A DNA stretch of 64,000 nucleotides, from contig NC_079136.1 of assembly GCF_945859705.1 (NCBI RefSeq), positions 77,748,867-77,812,866 of the forward strand. Reading direction: 5' to 3'. The translations under genes and the position numbers were made by a program. Below the pieces are notes generated by a model. That model did not search any database. It had not been told where the DNA came from and was given only the letters and a program-made list of their open reading frames with translations. The stretch comes from Episyrphus balteatus (lineage: Eukaryota > Arthropoda > Insecta > Diptera > Syrphidae). Position 1 is the first letter of the stretch. Each line of letters opens with the position of its first letter. Shown here in pieces: positions 35,641-47,689 of this stretch.

Positions 35641-35671
35641 TATTTATTCTGACGAGTAGGTCGCACATTAC

Positions 35672-37700
35672 ACGGTGTAACACTCAAAATATACGCGGGC
35701 GGAGACCTATCAGGTTTTGTAGAGCTAGTCGCACTGAATACGAAACGGTATTTGAAAATCCCCTAACACCCCCAAAATCTGGAGTTACGGGCAAAAAACG
35801 GTTTTTTGGACCTTCACCCATTGAAAAAATTCTAGCTTCGACAATTTTTTTCCCATTTTCGATTTTTTTACAGTTTCTGATAGAAGATAAATATACCTTT
35901 TTAACAATGTATAAAACATGTAACTCGGTTAATCCACTTAGAATTTATAAGATGTCAAAGTTCAAAAATTCAATTTTTTTTGTCTTTTGCCCAACTTCGA
36001 CATCAATTTAAAGTATATGTTTTCAAAACAACATGCTATTAAAAAAATATATTCTTAAACTATATCTATTTCCCAATTGATCGAGGTATTTTTTATGAAA
36101 ATCACTTCAAAATTGGCTTAGAAAAAAAAATTTTTCGATTTCAACCCAGATACAGAAATTCGAACTTTTAGGTATAGAACAAAAATGTTGTTTCGGCACG
36201 TAGTAGGATAAGTTGGGCGCCAAGATTTGATGAAGAGTTTTTGTAGAGGAGCTCAATACAAACATTTTTTTTCTTTGGAAGGGGGGTCTATCTCCCCCCG
36301 TTTAGGTGGGAGGGGCATTTTTCTAAAAAAAAATTATCAAAATAAAAAAAAATTATTAAAAAACAACGGCAACACTAACAGTAATAAATGATACCATTTC
36401 CAAAAGGCAAAATTGTGCATTTGATTCTAGTTTTTAAATCAATATAATATTACCAATAGTTTTTGAAATAATCGATTTCAAAGTTAAAAATAGGGGGAAA
36501 AAAAATTTTAAAACTCATTTTATACTATTTATGTCCAGACTGTGAATTTTAGTAAATAAATTACTTAAACAGAAAACTGCCTCAATTAATTCCTTATCGA
36601 ACAGTGAAAACTATATATTTCTATGTCTTCTAGTTTTTGAGAAAATTGAAAAATAAAAACAAATAAAAACAAAAAATATTTTGAAAAAAGAAAAATCTGA
36701 TAAAATAATTTTTCAATTTTCTCAAAAACTAGAAGACATAGAAACATATAGTTTTCACTGTTCGATAAGGAATCAATTGAGGCAGTTTTCTGTGTGAGTA
36801 ATTTGTTTACTTAAGTTCACAGTCTAGACAAAAATAGTATAAAATGAGTTTAAAAAAAAATTTTTTCGCCAATTTTTATTTTTGAAATCGATTATTTCAA
36901 AAACTATTGGTTATGTTATATTGATTTAAAAATTAGAATCAAATGTACAATTTTCCCTTTCGGAAATGGTATCATTTATTACTGTAAGTGTTGCCGTTGT
37001 TTTTTAATAATTTTTTTTTATTTTGATAATTTTTTTTTAGAAAACTGCCCCTCCCACCTAAACGGGGGGAGATAGACCCCCTTTCCAAAGAAAAAAATGT
37101 TTGTATTGAGCTCCTCTACAAAAACCCGTTATCAAATCCTGGCGCCCAGGTTATCCTACTACGTGCCGAAACAACATTTTTGTTCTATACCTAAAAGTTC
37201 GAATTTCTGTATCTGGGTTGAAATCGAAAATTTTTTTTTTCTAAGTCAATTTTGGAGTGATTTTCATAAAAAATACCTCGATTGATTGGAAAATAGATAT
37301 AGTTTATGAATATATTTTTTAAATAGCATGTTGTTTTGAAAACATATACTTTAAATTGATGCCGAATTTGGGCAAAAGACGAAAAAAATGGAATTTTTGA
37401 ACTTTGACAGCTTATAAATTCTAAGTGGTTTAACCGAGTTACATGTTTTATACATTGTTGAAAAGGTATATTTATCTTCTATCAGAAACTGTAAAAAAAT
37501 CGAAAATGGGTAAAAAATTGTCGAAGCTAGAATTTTTTCAATGGGTGAAGGTCCAAAAAACCGTTTTTTGCCCGTAACTCCAGATTTTGGGGGTGTTAGG
37601 GGATTTTCAAATACCGTTTCGTATTCAGTGCGACTAGCTCTACAAAACCTGATAGGTCTCCGCCCGCGTATATTTTAAAACCTCATTTTTGTAACACCGT
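35672..37700. mobile_element. 2-kb inverted-repeat element with CACGGTGT ends
   Basis: Arms of about 1 kb are inverted copies around about 36685. CACGGTGTAACACT on the left and GTAACACCGTG on the right form the ends, each flanked by TTA. Inside the ends, AATATACGCGGGCGGAGACC and its complement are perfectly mirrored, as are the GCCCGTAACTCC-type block and the CCTCCCACCTAAACGGGGGG block. ACGGCAACACTAACAGTAAT near 36365 is mirrored near 36980. No transposase is encoded. Superfamily is uncertain; the CACGGTG start recalls some Transib ends, but the 3-bp flank does not fit that family. Confidence 0.85.
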
Positions 37701-37704
37701 GTTA

Positions 37705-38755
37705 TTGTTCTGTTAGACCAAGTTGCTTTCAATTTTCCTCAGAATGGATTCATGATGTAGGAAAAGAATTAAATTATGACAAGGATATTTTTTTTATTAT
37801 TTAAATGAACGTTTTTTAAGCAATCAAATTTTCAAAAAATAGGATATTCAACTTTTTATAGGTTGAAAAAAACCGACGGAAAATGAAACATGTTTAAAAA
37901 GCACGGGAAATATATGTCAGATAGAAATATACATTTTTATGTATTTATCCTCGATCTCGTCATACAGATTATCAAGAAAATGACACACACCAGATGATTC
38001 AGGCATTAATGAAAACAGGAATTATAACTATACTCGTACCTGTTAACCTGCTTACTACTGGATACAACAATAATGATGACCACCGGAAACGAACAATTAG
38101 CCAGGAGGATAAAGGAAAATGTTACCGGACATGAGTAAAAAGAGTATTTTATAGTTTTTAACCGAGATATTTGATGCTGGGAATTGCGATACATATTTTT
38201 AGTATAGAAACCAGTTATGGTTTTCAGTAAACATACTTGATGGTTAACTACAAAAAAAAAGTACTTAATATTAAGACCACAGATGAATCTGTGTTAATTG
38301 AATAAAGAAGATTTTTATGGATTGGTAAGGTTACTGGATTAAAAATTGTTTTAATGTTTTAATAATACGCTAACATAAAACGATATTATTTACATCCATT
38401 AATTTGACTTTTAAGTAATTTTGTATGCGTTCCATTCGGTGTACAAATTTTCATTGAACAAAAATTTTTTAAAACTTTAAACTGAAAGTTATTCAAAAGT
38501 ATCATTTAATGGTTTTTATATATCTACAAAGTATATGCATTCCTTATATTAAGAAATGGTTCACATTTTTGAACTTAATTTAATTTAACTTAACGAAATT
38601 TAGTGTAAAACTTTGAATGTGCGTTTTTTTGAACAATGATTTCAAAATCGGTGACCAATTCCATTTCAAAAAGCTCTAACTGGTGTGAGCTGAAAAAAAA
38701 AATAACAATTACAATTTTTGAAAAGCTAAGAAAATAATTTTGATTGAATGATTTC
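37705..38755. other. AT-rich intergenic DNA
   Basis: No supported feature. Confidence 0.45.
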
Positions 38756-38757
38756 GT

Positions 38758-39491
38758 TTTACAATTTTTTCACATAACCTCAAGATTTATATGAAAAATT
38801 CAAAAAACCGAGTTTTTGGTTTTTTATTTTTATCTTTTTCAAAAAGATGTTTTTTTTCGACGAAATTTGGTGAAAACCTACCTTATTATGTCTCAAATAC
38901 ACAGTAATTTATTTGATTTAAAATATTAATTTTTTAACCTTATTTTGACTTAATATCAAAAAAACACCCTACTTTTTTACTAGCTTAACACTTTAATTAC
39001 TCAAAAACCATTAGATTTTATGTTACATTGATAAATCTATTGGTTATTGAGTAGTTAAAGTGTAAATTTTAATAAATAGGCCAAAATTGTTAATAATGAT
39101 AGAACATTTTTTTTCGAATTTAAGCTTTTTTCATTTATTGCATTTTCCGAGAATATGTTATACTAATGTAAATTTATGTTTACACCATCAGAAAGAAGAG
39201 ATTTTAACGAACAAATTACCCACCGATTTTTTGAAAAAAAAAACTGATATTTTGACACGTGAGTTTTCGATTGAAAAGTAGGGTGTTTTTTGATATTAAG
39301 TCAAAATAAGGTTAAAAAATTAATATTTTAAATCAAATAAATTACTGTGTATTTGAGACATAATAAGGTAGGTTTTCACCAAATTTCGTAGAAAAAACCA
39401 TCTTTTTGAAAAAGATAAAAATAAAAAACCAAAAACTCGGTTTTTTTAATTTTTCATATAAATCTTGAGGTTATGTGAAAAAATTGTAAAT
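38758..39491. mobile_element. Inverted-repeat element with nested palindrome
   Basis: Outer arms of about 210 bp are mirrored: CACATAACCTCAAGATTTAT with CACCCTAC on the left, and GTAGGGTG with ATAAATCTTGAGGTTATGTG on the right. Between them a smaller palindrome (CACTTTAATTACTCAAAAACC near 38988 against GGTTATTGAGTAGTTAAAGTG near 39042) forms a second hairpin. No coding sequence. Confidence 0.8.
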
Positions 39492-39494
39492 GCA

Positions 39495-40545
39495 TAAGCT
39501 GTAGATCTTTTTATTACCTACAACTTTGCCATACAACTTTTTTCCATAGAACTTGTAGTTTTGCCGGAAATTGAGATATACCATTTTTTACCATTAAAAG
39601 CTCAACCCACCCACTTCCCGAACTCGGCTCGCTCGTAATTTATTTTTCCGTTAATTTTTATCATATTCACCTCCTTTTCCAATGGGTTTCATCCTACTAT
39701 GATTTTTTTGGTTTCAAAAATTATCGACCCTGGTCTATTTTGTTTAGTGTGCTTTTGCTTTTTGTAAAAAAAAAAAATTAAATATACATATTACATGTAT
39801 GACTAAAATGAAATTATTAAACATTAAATTTCTTATTAATCGAAATTAAACAGTACACTACGAATGAAGATGGTAACAATTGTCAATAAAAACGAGTGAA
39901 TATTTTGAAAAAGCAGTTTTTGGTCAACAACTGTTTGAATAAGTGGGTCTTAACGTTTATATTTTTGTGAAAATGTAAAAAATCGATGTATGTGCACATC
40001 ACCTATCTGATACTCTATTCTCCAATTTTTTTTCTATTGTCAAAATCCAGAGATATGTCAAAATACGTACATATTTGTCACATGCTGTCTGCGTGTTTAC
40101 TGCCCTTTGGCTTTGCTTTTATTAGACCAAAAAAGTGTTCTGGCAAGAAGTACCTATGTAAACTTTTTCCAAAAAAAAAAATGTTTGAAAAAAGTATCAT
40201 TTCAGTTCATCGCTACCTAGCTTAAATTATATCAATCAAGACCTATGTCTACGAAAACGATCGAACGTAAATGTTATTCAGAATGATATCCATAAGTGAC
40301 CTTTAGAAAAAAAAAGAAACGTCTATGCTGAAAAAATTCGGGGTTTTATTGTTTTGTATGCAACGATTCCATCTCAGATTCATCATAAGAAAATTTGTAT
40401 CCCCAAAAAAATTCAACCGGAAGTCAGTCTCAGTGACTAAATTATAAAGAAATTCAATAAGAAGAATAATCCAAATCGACCTTCTGAAATAATAATTAAT
40501 TTTGAAGAAAAACAAGAAAAATTTCTTTTGTATTTGATTGTATTT
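39495..40545. other. Intergenic DNA downstream of mβ
   Basis: AT-rich; the open frames 39986-40225 and 40303-40515 show no domain. No repeat was assigned. Confidence 0.45.
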
Positions 40546-40548
40546 GTT

Positions 40549-40870
40549 TTTATTTTTTTAGATTTTCTATATTTGTTTTTCATTAAAGCATTTTAAAAAA
40601 TCACAGCGTACAATTTAGTTTTTTTCCTCTGTTGGCCTTTAAGGTCTTTTGAGTAAAATTCAACTTGTTGTACATGGAGCTTATTTCTTCTCTCTTCCTG
40701 TCAAACTTTAATGTTTAACGTTACATCCCTTTAGAGTTTGAATCTTTCCTTAGAAACTGTACTAAAGTCAGCATTAATATTCGCTGCACAATTCGATAGC
40801 TGACGAGGCGCCTTACAGTTTTTATTTTCAAGCATCTTTTAGCCGAATTATATTAATCACTTTTATTCAT
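40549..40870 (-). promoter_or_regulatory. mβ 3' UTR with a K box
   Basis: Reading the minus strand from the stop codon, a K box (TGTGAT, plus-strand ATCACA at 40600-40605) precedes a poly(A) signal (AATAAA, plus-strand TTTATT at 40549-40554). Earlier AATAAA copies lie at 40821-40826 and just after the stop. Brd and GY boxes were not seen. Confidence 0.6.
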
Positions 40871-41491
40871 TCACCATGGTCGCCAAACACTTGAAGATTC
40901 GCTAGGTGTTGGACTGCAACTACCACTATCACTGCTGCATTCCGATGGAGGTGGTGTAATTATAACAGGGCTACGATTACTTTCCGGCTCGTAAAATCCT
41001 CCTACAAGTGAGCTCGGTGTTACAAGAGGAAACATTGATGTTGGTGATGAACTTGTTGTAGGTACGGTTGGAACAATGACTTGTAAATAATTAAGTCGAT
41101 GTCCAAGATGGCTCATAAGTTGTGTCCCCAAATCCACACTAACTCCTGGCACAGTGGCGAGTGTTTTAGACACCTCATTCGCTGCATGCACGTATCCAGC
41201 ACGAAAACTTTCTGCTATTGTCGCTTTAGAGTCTTGAATACCGGCAATAACACCTCCCAAACGTAATTGCTTTTGCGCACGTAGTTTTTTCATATGTTCC
41301 ACGGTCAATTCCAAAATATCAGCCTTTTCTAACCGGGTTATATGTTCGCCTTCTTGAGTAAGACACTCAACCATGATGTCTTTTAATTCATCCAAACACT
41401 TGTTAATCCTTGCGCGACGCTTGCGTTCCAACATTGGTTTCATAACTTTACGGTATTGATATGTCTTTGACATTTCCATTTCGAGAACCAT
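40871..41491 (-). CDS. E(spl)mbeta-HLH: E(spl)mβ-HLH, Hes-type bHLH repressor
   Basis: This is a 206-residue intronless protein. The N-terminus MVLEMEMSKTYQYRKVMKP resembles Drosophila mβ, which fixes the start at 41491. The basic region ERKRRARINKC, the HLH (CLTQEGEHITRLEKADILEL) and the Orange domain (SFRAGYVHAANEVSKTLATV, then VDLGTQLMSHLGHRLNYLQV, about 95-135) are mβ-like. A Ser/Pro-rich tail (TPPPSECSSDSGSCSPTPSE) precedes VWRPW. Expected role: a nuclear Notch-responsive repressor working through Groucho, often the broadly expressed member of the complex. It is transcribed opposite to mδ and mγ, as in Drosophila. Promoter and SPS lie to the right. Confidence 0.97.
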   Translation of the reverse strand: MVLEMEMSKTYQYRKVMKPMLERKRRARINKCLDELKDIMVECLTQEGEHITRLEKADILELTVEHMKKLRAQKQLRLGGVIAGIQDSKATIAESFRAGYVHAANEVSKTLATVPGVSVDLGTQLMSHLGHRLNYLQVIVPTVPTTSSSPTSMFPLVTPSSLVGGFYEPESNRSPVIITPPPSECSSDSGSCSPTPSESSSVWRPW

Positions 41492-41597
41492 TATTTTTCA
41501 ACTTCGTTAAAAATTATAGAAAAATCACAAAATTTAATAAAAATGAGAATATACTCCGTGTATGTAAGAGATCTTCACTCTGCAACGACTATGCAAT

Positions 41598-41636
41598 GAA
41601 TGAGTCGACTTGCCGACTCTGCGATCACTTTTAAAG
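41598..41636 (-). promoter_or_regulatory. mβ core promoter
   Basis: On the minus strand a TATA-like TTTAAAAG (41635-41628) is followed about 34 bp later by a TCATTC initiator-like sequence (41603-41598). The leader of about 110 nt has no upstream ATG. The TATA box is non-canonical, unlike that of mγ. Confidence 0.5.
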
Positions 41637-41814
41637 GCTTCTTTCTTGCCATGCCCCTCACCGCAGCCGGCTTATACTTGATCGAGACTTAATGTGCGAT
41701 CGTGCTGTTTGCCTGCCTTGCCTGCCTGCCTGGCCTGACGATCATCGCCGCGGCGCGCCGGTCGCGTCGGATACTCACATAAAATAATAAAACAGCTCAC
41801 AGAGATTGTTATAC

Positions 41815-41847
41815 CGTGGGAAACTATTCCGGAGTCGATTTCTCACA
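41815..41847 (-). promoter_or_regulatory. mβ SPS (paired Su(H) sites)
   Basis: CGTGGGAA (41815-41822) and TTCTCACA (41840-41847) are inverted Su(H) consensus sites with a 17-bp spacer, about 230 bp upstream of the inferred start. I saw no GCAGGTG or GCAGCTG E box next to it, so this looks like SPS without the A site. Confidence 0.88.
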
Positions 41848-41849
41848 GT

Positions 41850-43850
41850 CCTCACTGAGTGCGCACATGCCTGTGCCACTCCATATAACAAGACGTGTTT
41901 TTTATAAAGTGGTTCATCTCCCCTTACGTTTCTTACTTCTTTGTCTTCATCGTCTTATGTGATTTTTTTTTTTTTTTTGCTTTTTAAAGTCTTGCTTCTT
42001 CTTCCATCATTTTCTTTCTTCTTTGAATAATGCTATTGAGTCGATTGTGTGCAGAAGAAGAGCCCGCTTTTGTTGTATCTGTCGGTCGTACCCGTGCTAT
42101 GTTGTAGAGATATAGGCACCCGCCGCTGGTCCCGCTGCCAGCCGCTGCGTGCCGCCACCGATAATCGTTTGTCGTATAGTCATCGTCTCGGAGTAGTCTT
42201 CGTTTTGTTGATCATTTTGATCTTCGTCATAGTTTCGTGCGACCTTAAGAAGGGGCTAAGAGGGGCCCTGGGGTCTTTTGCTTTGAGAGTCTGATTGTTG
42301 CACAGAGCGCATGGGTAAATACTATGCTTTTTCAAGTAGTACGGACAACGAATGTAAGATTATCTTTAATAGGGTTTGGATTGAGTTTGTTTAGCAAAGA
42401 AGGGGGAATAAGGGGGGGGGGGGGGGCATGTAAGCAGCAGAAGTGCACTGACGTTATTCGTATATTCGTATTGTTGTTGGCGATTGGTGTTCCTGGCCGT
42501 CGAAGTGCGCACGATTACTTGCTGCTTGCGTTCAGACTTGTGGTGGCGCATTTGAGTTGATGAGCTTTGGAATGTGCCAAACTAAGCTACTGTGCTTCAA
42601 TTCAGGGGGTGGTGGGTTTATAGTCGATTATCTCATTTTCTTTCTTCTTTTATAAATAAGTATGGTATTTTGGAGTAGGTACACATGTACGGTAATGGGG
42701 TAATGGCTATGACTTGCTGTCTGGATATCATCATAAGATCCTTTTGTTTGAGCTAAGGTTGTGTGTGTGATGAGTTTTGTTATTGCGTATTTGAAACTTT
42801 TGGAAGTACATTTTGTAATAATAAAAAACAAACAAAAATAATGTAATGTAAGAAAATTCTTATAGGGTGATTTATTCTGTATATCTAATGTTGAAAAATA
42901 TCGAACTGGTTAAGGGGAAATAATCTTAATGCGTCTTATTAAAAAAAAAAAAAAAAACAGAAACAGAAACAAAAATTCAGGGTAAGACACCGTAACCTAT
43001 ATGCGTATAAAATTGAAGTTTGAGGTAAAGGGTAGTTTTTTTTTGCATAAGATACATACTAGTTTAATTTGATTTTTTTTTATGGAATTTTATGAATATA
43101 CTATGTACATTGTACATATGTATGTAGATAAGATACATAAAGGTTGATTTTTAGACAAGGGATTATTTTATACGTCTTACTGCTTTTTTTTTACTTTTTA
43201 CATAAAAAAATAAATATTTACGTGTCTTTACGTGAATTGCAAATGTCCGCTTTTTTATATTATTCAATATTGTTTGTATAGGTTTTTTTGTTTGTCGACA
43301 TCTGTTCATCGATAGTCAACAGTCATTTTATAAGAATGTCTAACACAAAAATTGAAGCTTAAAATTCAACATTCGTTTTTTTTTATTTAGAAATAATATT
43401 TATCGTGCAGATAAATTTTGTATGCTCAGTTTTGTAATTAAAGAAAGATGCTTTTTGGTGTGCTGTGACGTAAAATAATTCAAAATGAAATAACACTGAA
43501 TCTCAAATTTATGTAGCATGATGCAAGAAAAAAATATTAGCGCAAATTTTTAACATTTAAACCCTACTCTTAATCTTCTTTAAAACGCAGGTCGGATCTA
43601 AAAAAAAAATTTAAAACGAGAGTCTACTCTTTTATATTTTCGAACGACTTAAAGTATACTTTATCGTTAAACAGGTGCTCTAACTTTAAAAGCAGCAAAA
43701 TGCTTGTTTATCGTTTTAAAGTATGCTTTTATTTGTTAATGTTTGTCAATGAAAACCAATAAAAGTAAAGAAAATTGGTTTTAGAAGTTAAACATATTTT
43801 TTTAAACATATTTTTTTTGGAACAAAATGTATCCAGAACCATACAATAAA
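41850..43850. other. mβ upstream region, no gene recognised
   Basis: The part up to about 42600 is less AT-rich and may hold mβ control elements. It includes a run of 15 G at 42412-42426. An ACAGGTG E box is at 43671-43677, far from any Su(H) pair. Open frames at 42049-42294 and 42324-42560 show no domain. Confidence 0.4.
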
Positions 43851-43859
43851 AATTATGCT

Positions 43860-44160
43860 TCAGATCAAGGGGCACGGTAGTGCCCAGCCAAGTTCTCTAG
43901 CAACTTTGGCACTACACCCTTATTTACAGGAAACAACTCAGGCCATTTTCGACCCCCCTCTAACTTCCACACCAAAAATGCTAGAAATTTTAAACTCACT
44001 ACATTTGTTGAGCTCGAGAAAACCAAACACCTCACAAAATTTCAGCCTCCTACGATGAGTAGTTTCTGAGATATAGGGCTTCAAAAATCGCAAAAACCGT
44101 AACTGACTGACTGACTCACTCACTGACTCACTCACTGACAGATCATCAAAATTATGGAGA
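43860..44160 (+). repeat. Leader of the tandem-repeat element, with GGGGCACGGTAGTGCCC hairpin
   Basis: GGGCACGGTAGTGCCC at about 43869-43884 is a perfect short hairpin. The segment runs through a TGACTGACTGACTCACTCAC stretch (44103-44139) into the tandem array. Similar hairpin-led repeats are widespread in insects; the class is not assigned here. Confidence 0.5.
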
Positions 44161-44890
44161 ACTTCCCGATATCGTAGAAACTTGAAATTTTACACGGTGA
44201 TAGGAATTGTGATGTATACAAAGGAAAAAATCGAAAATTTGAGATTTTCAATTCAGGGGGCGTGGCATCCGCCCATTTCCGCTGAATTTTCATCAAATAT
44301 TATAAAGCACTTCTGATTATCGTAGAATCTTGAAATTTAGTAGAATGGTAGAGCTGGTAGTTTATACAAAGGAAAAAATTTAAAATTTGAGAATTTCAGC
44401 CAGGGGGCGTGGCAACCGCCCATTTTCGCTGAATTTTCATAAATTATTATAGAGCACTTCTGATTGTCGTAGAATCTTGAAATTTGGTAGAATGGTAGAG
44501 CTGGTAGTTTGTATTAAGGAAAAAATTTAAAATTTGAGAATTTCAGCCAGGGGCGTGGCAACCGCCCATTCCCGCTGAATTTTTATCAAATATTAAAGAG
44601 CACTTCTGATTGTCGTAGAATCTTGAAATTTGGTAGAATGTTAGAGCTGGTAGTTTATACAAGGGAAAAAATTTAAAATTTGAGAATTTTCGCCAGGGGG
44701 CGTGGTAACCGCCCATTTTCGGTTAATTTACATCGAATATTTTAGAGCACTTCTGATTATCGTAGAATCTTGAGACTTGGTAAAATGGTAGATCTGGGAG
44801 TTATAACAAAAAAAAAAAATTTAAAATTTGAGAATTTAAGCAAGGGGCGTGGTAACCGCCCATTTTCTCTGAATTTTCATCAAATATGGA
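44150..44890 (+). repeat. Five-copy ~145-bp tandem array
   Basis: Each unit has the order: TTCTGATTGTCGTAGAATCT-like segment, TTGAAATTTGGTAGAATGG, AGCTGGTAGTTTATAC, TTAAAATTTGAGAATTT, then GGGGGCGTGGCAACCGCCC and CTGAATTTTCATC. Units begin near 44155, 44310, 44455, 44600 and 44750; the first and last are the most divergent. The GGCG/CGCC core can form a small hairpin in each unit. Confidence 0.9.
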
Positions 44891-44931
44891 GATTTTAATT
44901 TCTACAGCAAAACCTTGCAAAAAGAAGTGAA

Positions 44932-45277
44932 ATCACAACAAAAACATTACTGTTAAAAAAAGAGCCAAGTTCTCCTATGTTGAAATTATGCTAGCACAAA
45001 AAGTACTGAAATGTAAAAGTGTACAAAGTTCTAAAGCTTGGCTTTAAATTTGTATAAATAAAATGTTGGTTGTTTACTTGGCAATTTTTCAAATAGCTTT
45101 AAAAATCGGTAATTTAAAGTAAAATTGCCAAGGGAACAACCAAAATTTTATTTATACAAATTTAAAGCCAAGCTTTAGAACTTTGTACACTTTTACATTT
45201 CAGTACTTTTTGTGCTAGCATAATTTCAACATAGGAGAACTTGGCTCTTTTTTTAACAGTAATGTTTTTGTTGTGAT
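44932..45277. mobile_element. 346-bp near-perfect inverted repeat
   Basis: The arms, ATCACAACAAAAACATTACT on the left and AGTAATGTTTTTGTTGTGAT on the right, match with hardly a mismatch over about 150 bp, with only a short loop near 45105. It begins just after the tandem array. No coding sequence. Confidence 0.9.
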
Positions 45278-45384
45278 CAACTTCACACAATTTATCCAAT
45301 ATGCGATTGGTCATTTGCAAGCCAAGGCCAGCCCTTTTTTTAGTTTTAATTTTGATTTAATTTACGTAATACTTGTAGCTCAGG

Positions 45385-46160
45385 GAAATTAGTCAAAATA
45401 TGGGCATGAAATCGCATTTTTCGCGGGACAAAATTTTTTTCATGGAATGTGTTCGGGTGGTTGTCCTTATCATAAAAGTCAATTTGTTGGGATAATTGGA
45501 GGTTGGGAACAGCCGCCATCTTGGAAAAGAGATTGGTATCGTTTTTATTGAATAGCTCCAATGTTATTCCCTGTAACAAAAAATGACCAAGGTAAGACTT
45601 ATTAACAATAAAATTATCTAAAAAATGATATACAAAACAATTCCGTGAGTTGATTAAATAAAATTTTATAGTTGGTCAAAGTGCGGGTTTGTATCGCAAG
45701 GTTGGGACAAAATGACATTTGTTCATATATCTGACGAACTTTTGATTTTTTTGGATAATTCTTCAAGAATGAATTATAGTACTTATAATTACCTATAAAA
45801 TGAGTCCACAATTGTTACCATCGTATTGTAGAAGTAATCTAACTCCAAAACTCTCCATATACTAGTCAAAAGTGAGAAAAAAGCTAGTTTTTTGCTAGTA
45901 GGCCGAGACATTTTTGGGAGTAGAGGTATAACCAAAATATAAGTACGCAGTTTTGCAGCCATACGCGTGTTAATGTCGATTTCAAATGTCTGACAACTCT
46001 AATTTTGTGCTTTATACGGTTTTTGGGGGGTTAAATAACGTAAGTTTTCCATTAAACGTGAATGGGATAAATTTATACTGTTTGAAATTATAAATATACA
46101 AGCTGATGCTCTATTATTTTTCCTAAATCTAGACGAATAACGATTGTGGACTCATTAGGT
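45385..46160 (+). repeat. Dispersed repeat family C, copy 3
   Basis: AACAGCCGCCATCTTGGAA at about 45509, TGGTATCGTTTTTA, AATAGCTCCA, GAGGTATAACCAAAATATAA at about 45924 and TTTTTCCTAAATCTAGACGA at about 46117 match 19010-19710. Open frames 45346-45579 and 45614-45811 on the minus strand are not shared intact with the other copies. Confidence 0.75.
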
Positions 46161-46199
46161 AATTATAAGTACTAATTATAAGTACTAAAAAAGTACTGA

Positions 46200-47685
46200 A
46201 AATTTGCGCCATTTAATTTTAATAAGAATTAAAAAAAAAAGCGGTTCCATCTAATATTTATAAAATTGAGAGAGGGATAGGATATTTGTTTCTTAGTCTG
46301 GTTGCAATGTTTTGAAGTTTTTTTTTTCTCTTTGTAGCTCTAAGCTAAGAGAACTGCTGTTGTCAATGCTGCCATAAAGTATTTTTTGAAATCTGGTCTA
46401 GGAGATTACCACATTAAAAATCGGAGAAAATCGGGGAATCAGTTAAAATAAAAAAATCAAGAAAAAGAATCATATTATAAAAAATAAAAATTGTTTTTAC
46501 TTCAGTTAAAATTTTTAAGTTCCAATGTAACAGTTATAAATAAAAAAAAAAAAAATGTTTTCTTTAACAAATTAGGTGACTTTTCTTATGTTTAAAATAA
46601 ATTTTTTATTGTAGACTACAATAAAAAATGTATTTTAAAAAATGTTTTCCATAATAACCTTTGGGGTGATTCACCGGAGAATTTTTGGCCAATTTTAGTA
46701 TCTTATTCGCTCTTATTTATTTAATTTATTATTCACGAAGTTAAGCATTTTAATTTTTTAATACATTAACACTTAGTTTATTAATTGGTTTCATTGTTTA
46801 TAATATAATATAGCACAGCAGCAATGCAATTCGTTTTGTTTAGGTTAGGTTAACTAAAGAAAAAATACTTTCTTAATTAGCTGAAGCATTGAACAGAGTT
46901 AAAACAGAAAACACAAAATGAACAATAAGTTGAAAGACTACGTTATCATTTAATTAAAGGTATCAAGCAGACGATTTTCCAATATGTTTCAACATCTTTT
47001 AGGTATTAAGCCTTCGAGGTTTTTTTTTCTTTTCAGAATCGATTTGTTTGATATCTGAAGAATGAGTTATATTGGAAATATGGTGAATAGATTTCAAAAA
47101 CTAAAACCCGACCACTCTTATATGAAGCTGTAAAATTATGGAAAGAGGCAAAATTTTTTTTTTAACATATTTCCTTCTTTCGAAAGCACCCATTGACTTT
47201 TTGTTCTGTTTTTATGACACATTGGTCAATATCATTCAATCTTGAACCCACCAATTTCGGACTGCGCACATCAAAGGCGGCAGTTCTGTAGTCATTTATT
47301 TATGTATCTCATTTGATTCGGCACCAATTAGTCCATGCCCCAATGTGTGACCATGAAACGGGTCATATGGTCGTTCCTAGTATTGAACAAACCACATCAT
47401 ATCTTTTCATAAAAACTGTACTATTAAAGGTACTCTAATATTGCTCTTGTATTTTGACAATAGGATCACAAACATCCAATTAAAATTAAGATGCAATCAA
47501 TCTCTAGGAAGCATACATGCGCAGATCTAATTATGTGGCGGCACATTTATAGCATTCAGAAAAGGTCTCCATAAATATTTAACAATTTTTTTTTTCTACA
47601 AGTCAAGATTTAGTCAGCAAAAAAAAAAAACACACAAAAAAAGTACCTAACATCGTCATATAACGCTTCACGCGAAGCTTCAGTT
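46200..47685. other. AT-rich intergenic DNA
   Basis: No gene, repeat family or paired Su(H) site was seen. Confidence 0.45.
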
Positions 47686-47689
47686 ATAG

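Noticed and set aside
44150..44890. CRISPR-like array
   Set aside because: The units are contiguous ~145-bp tandem repeats with no unique spacers, in animal DNA.
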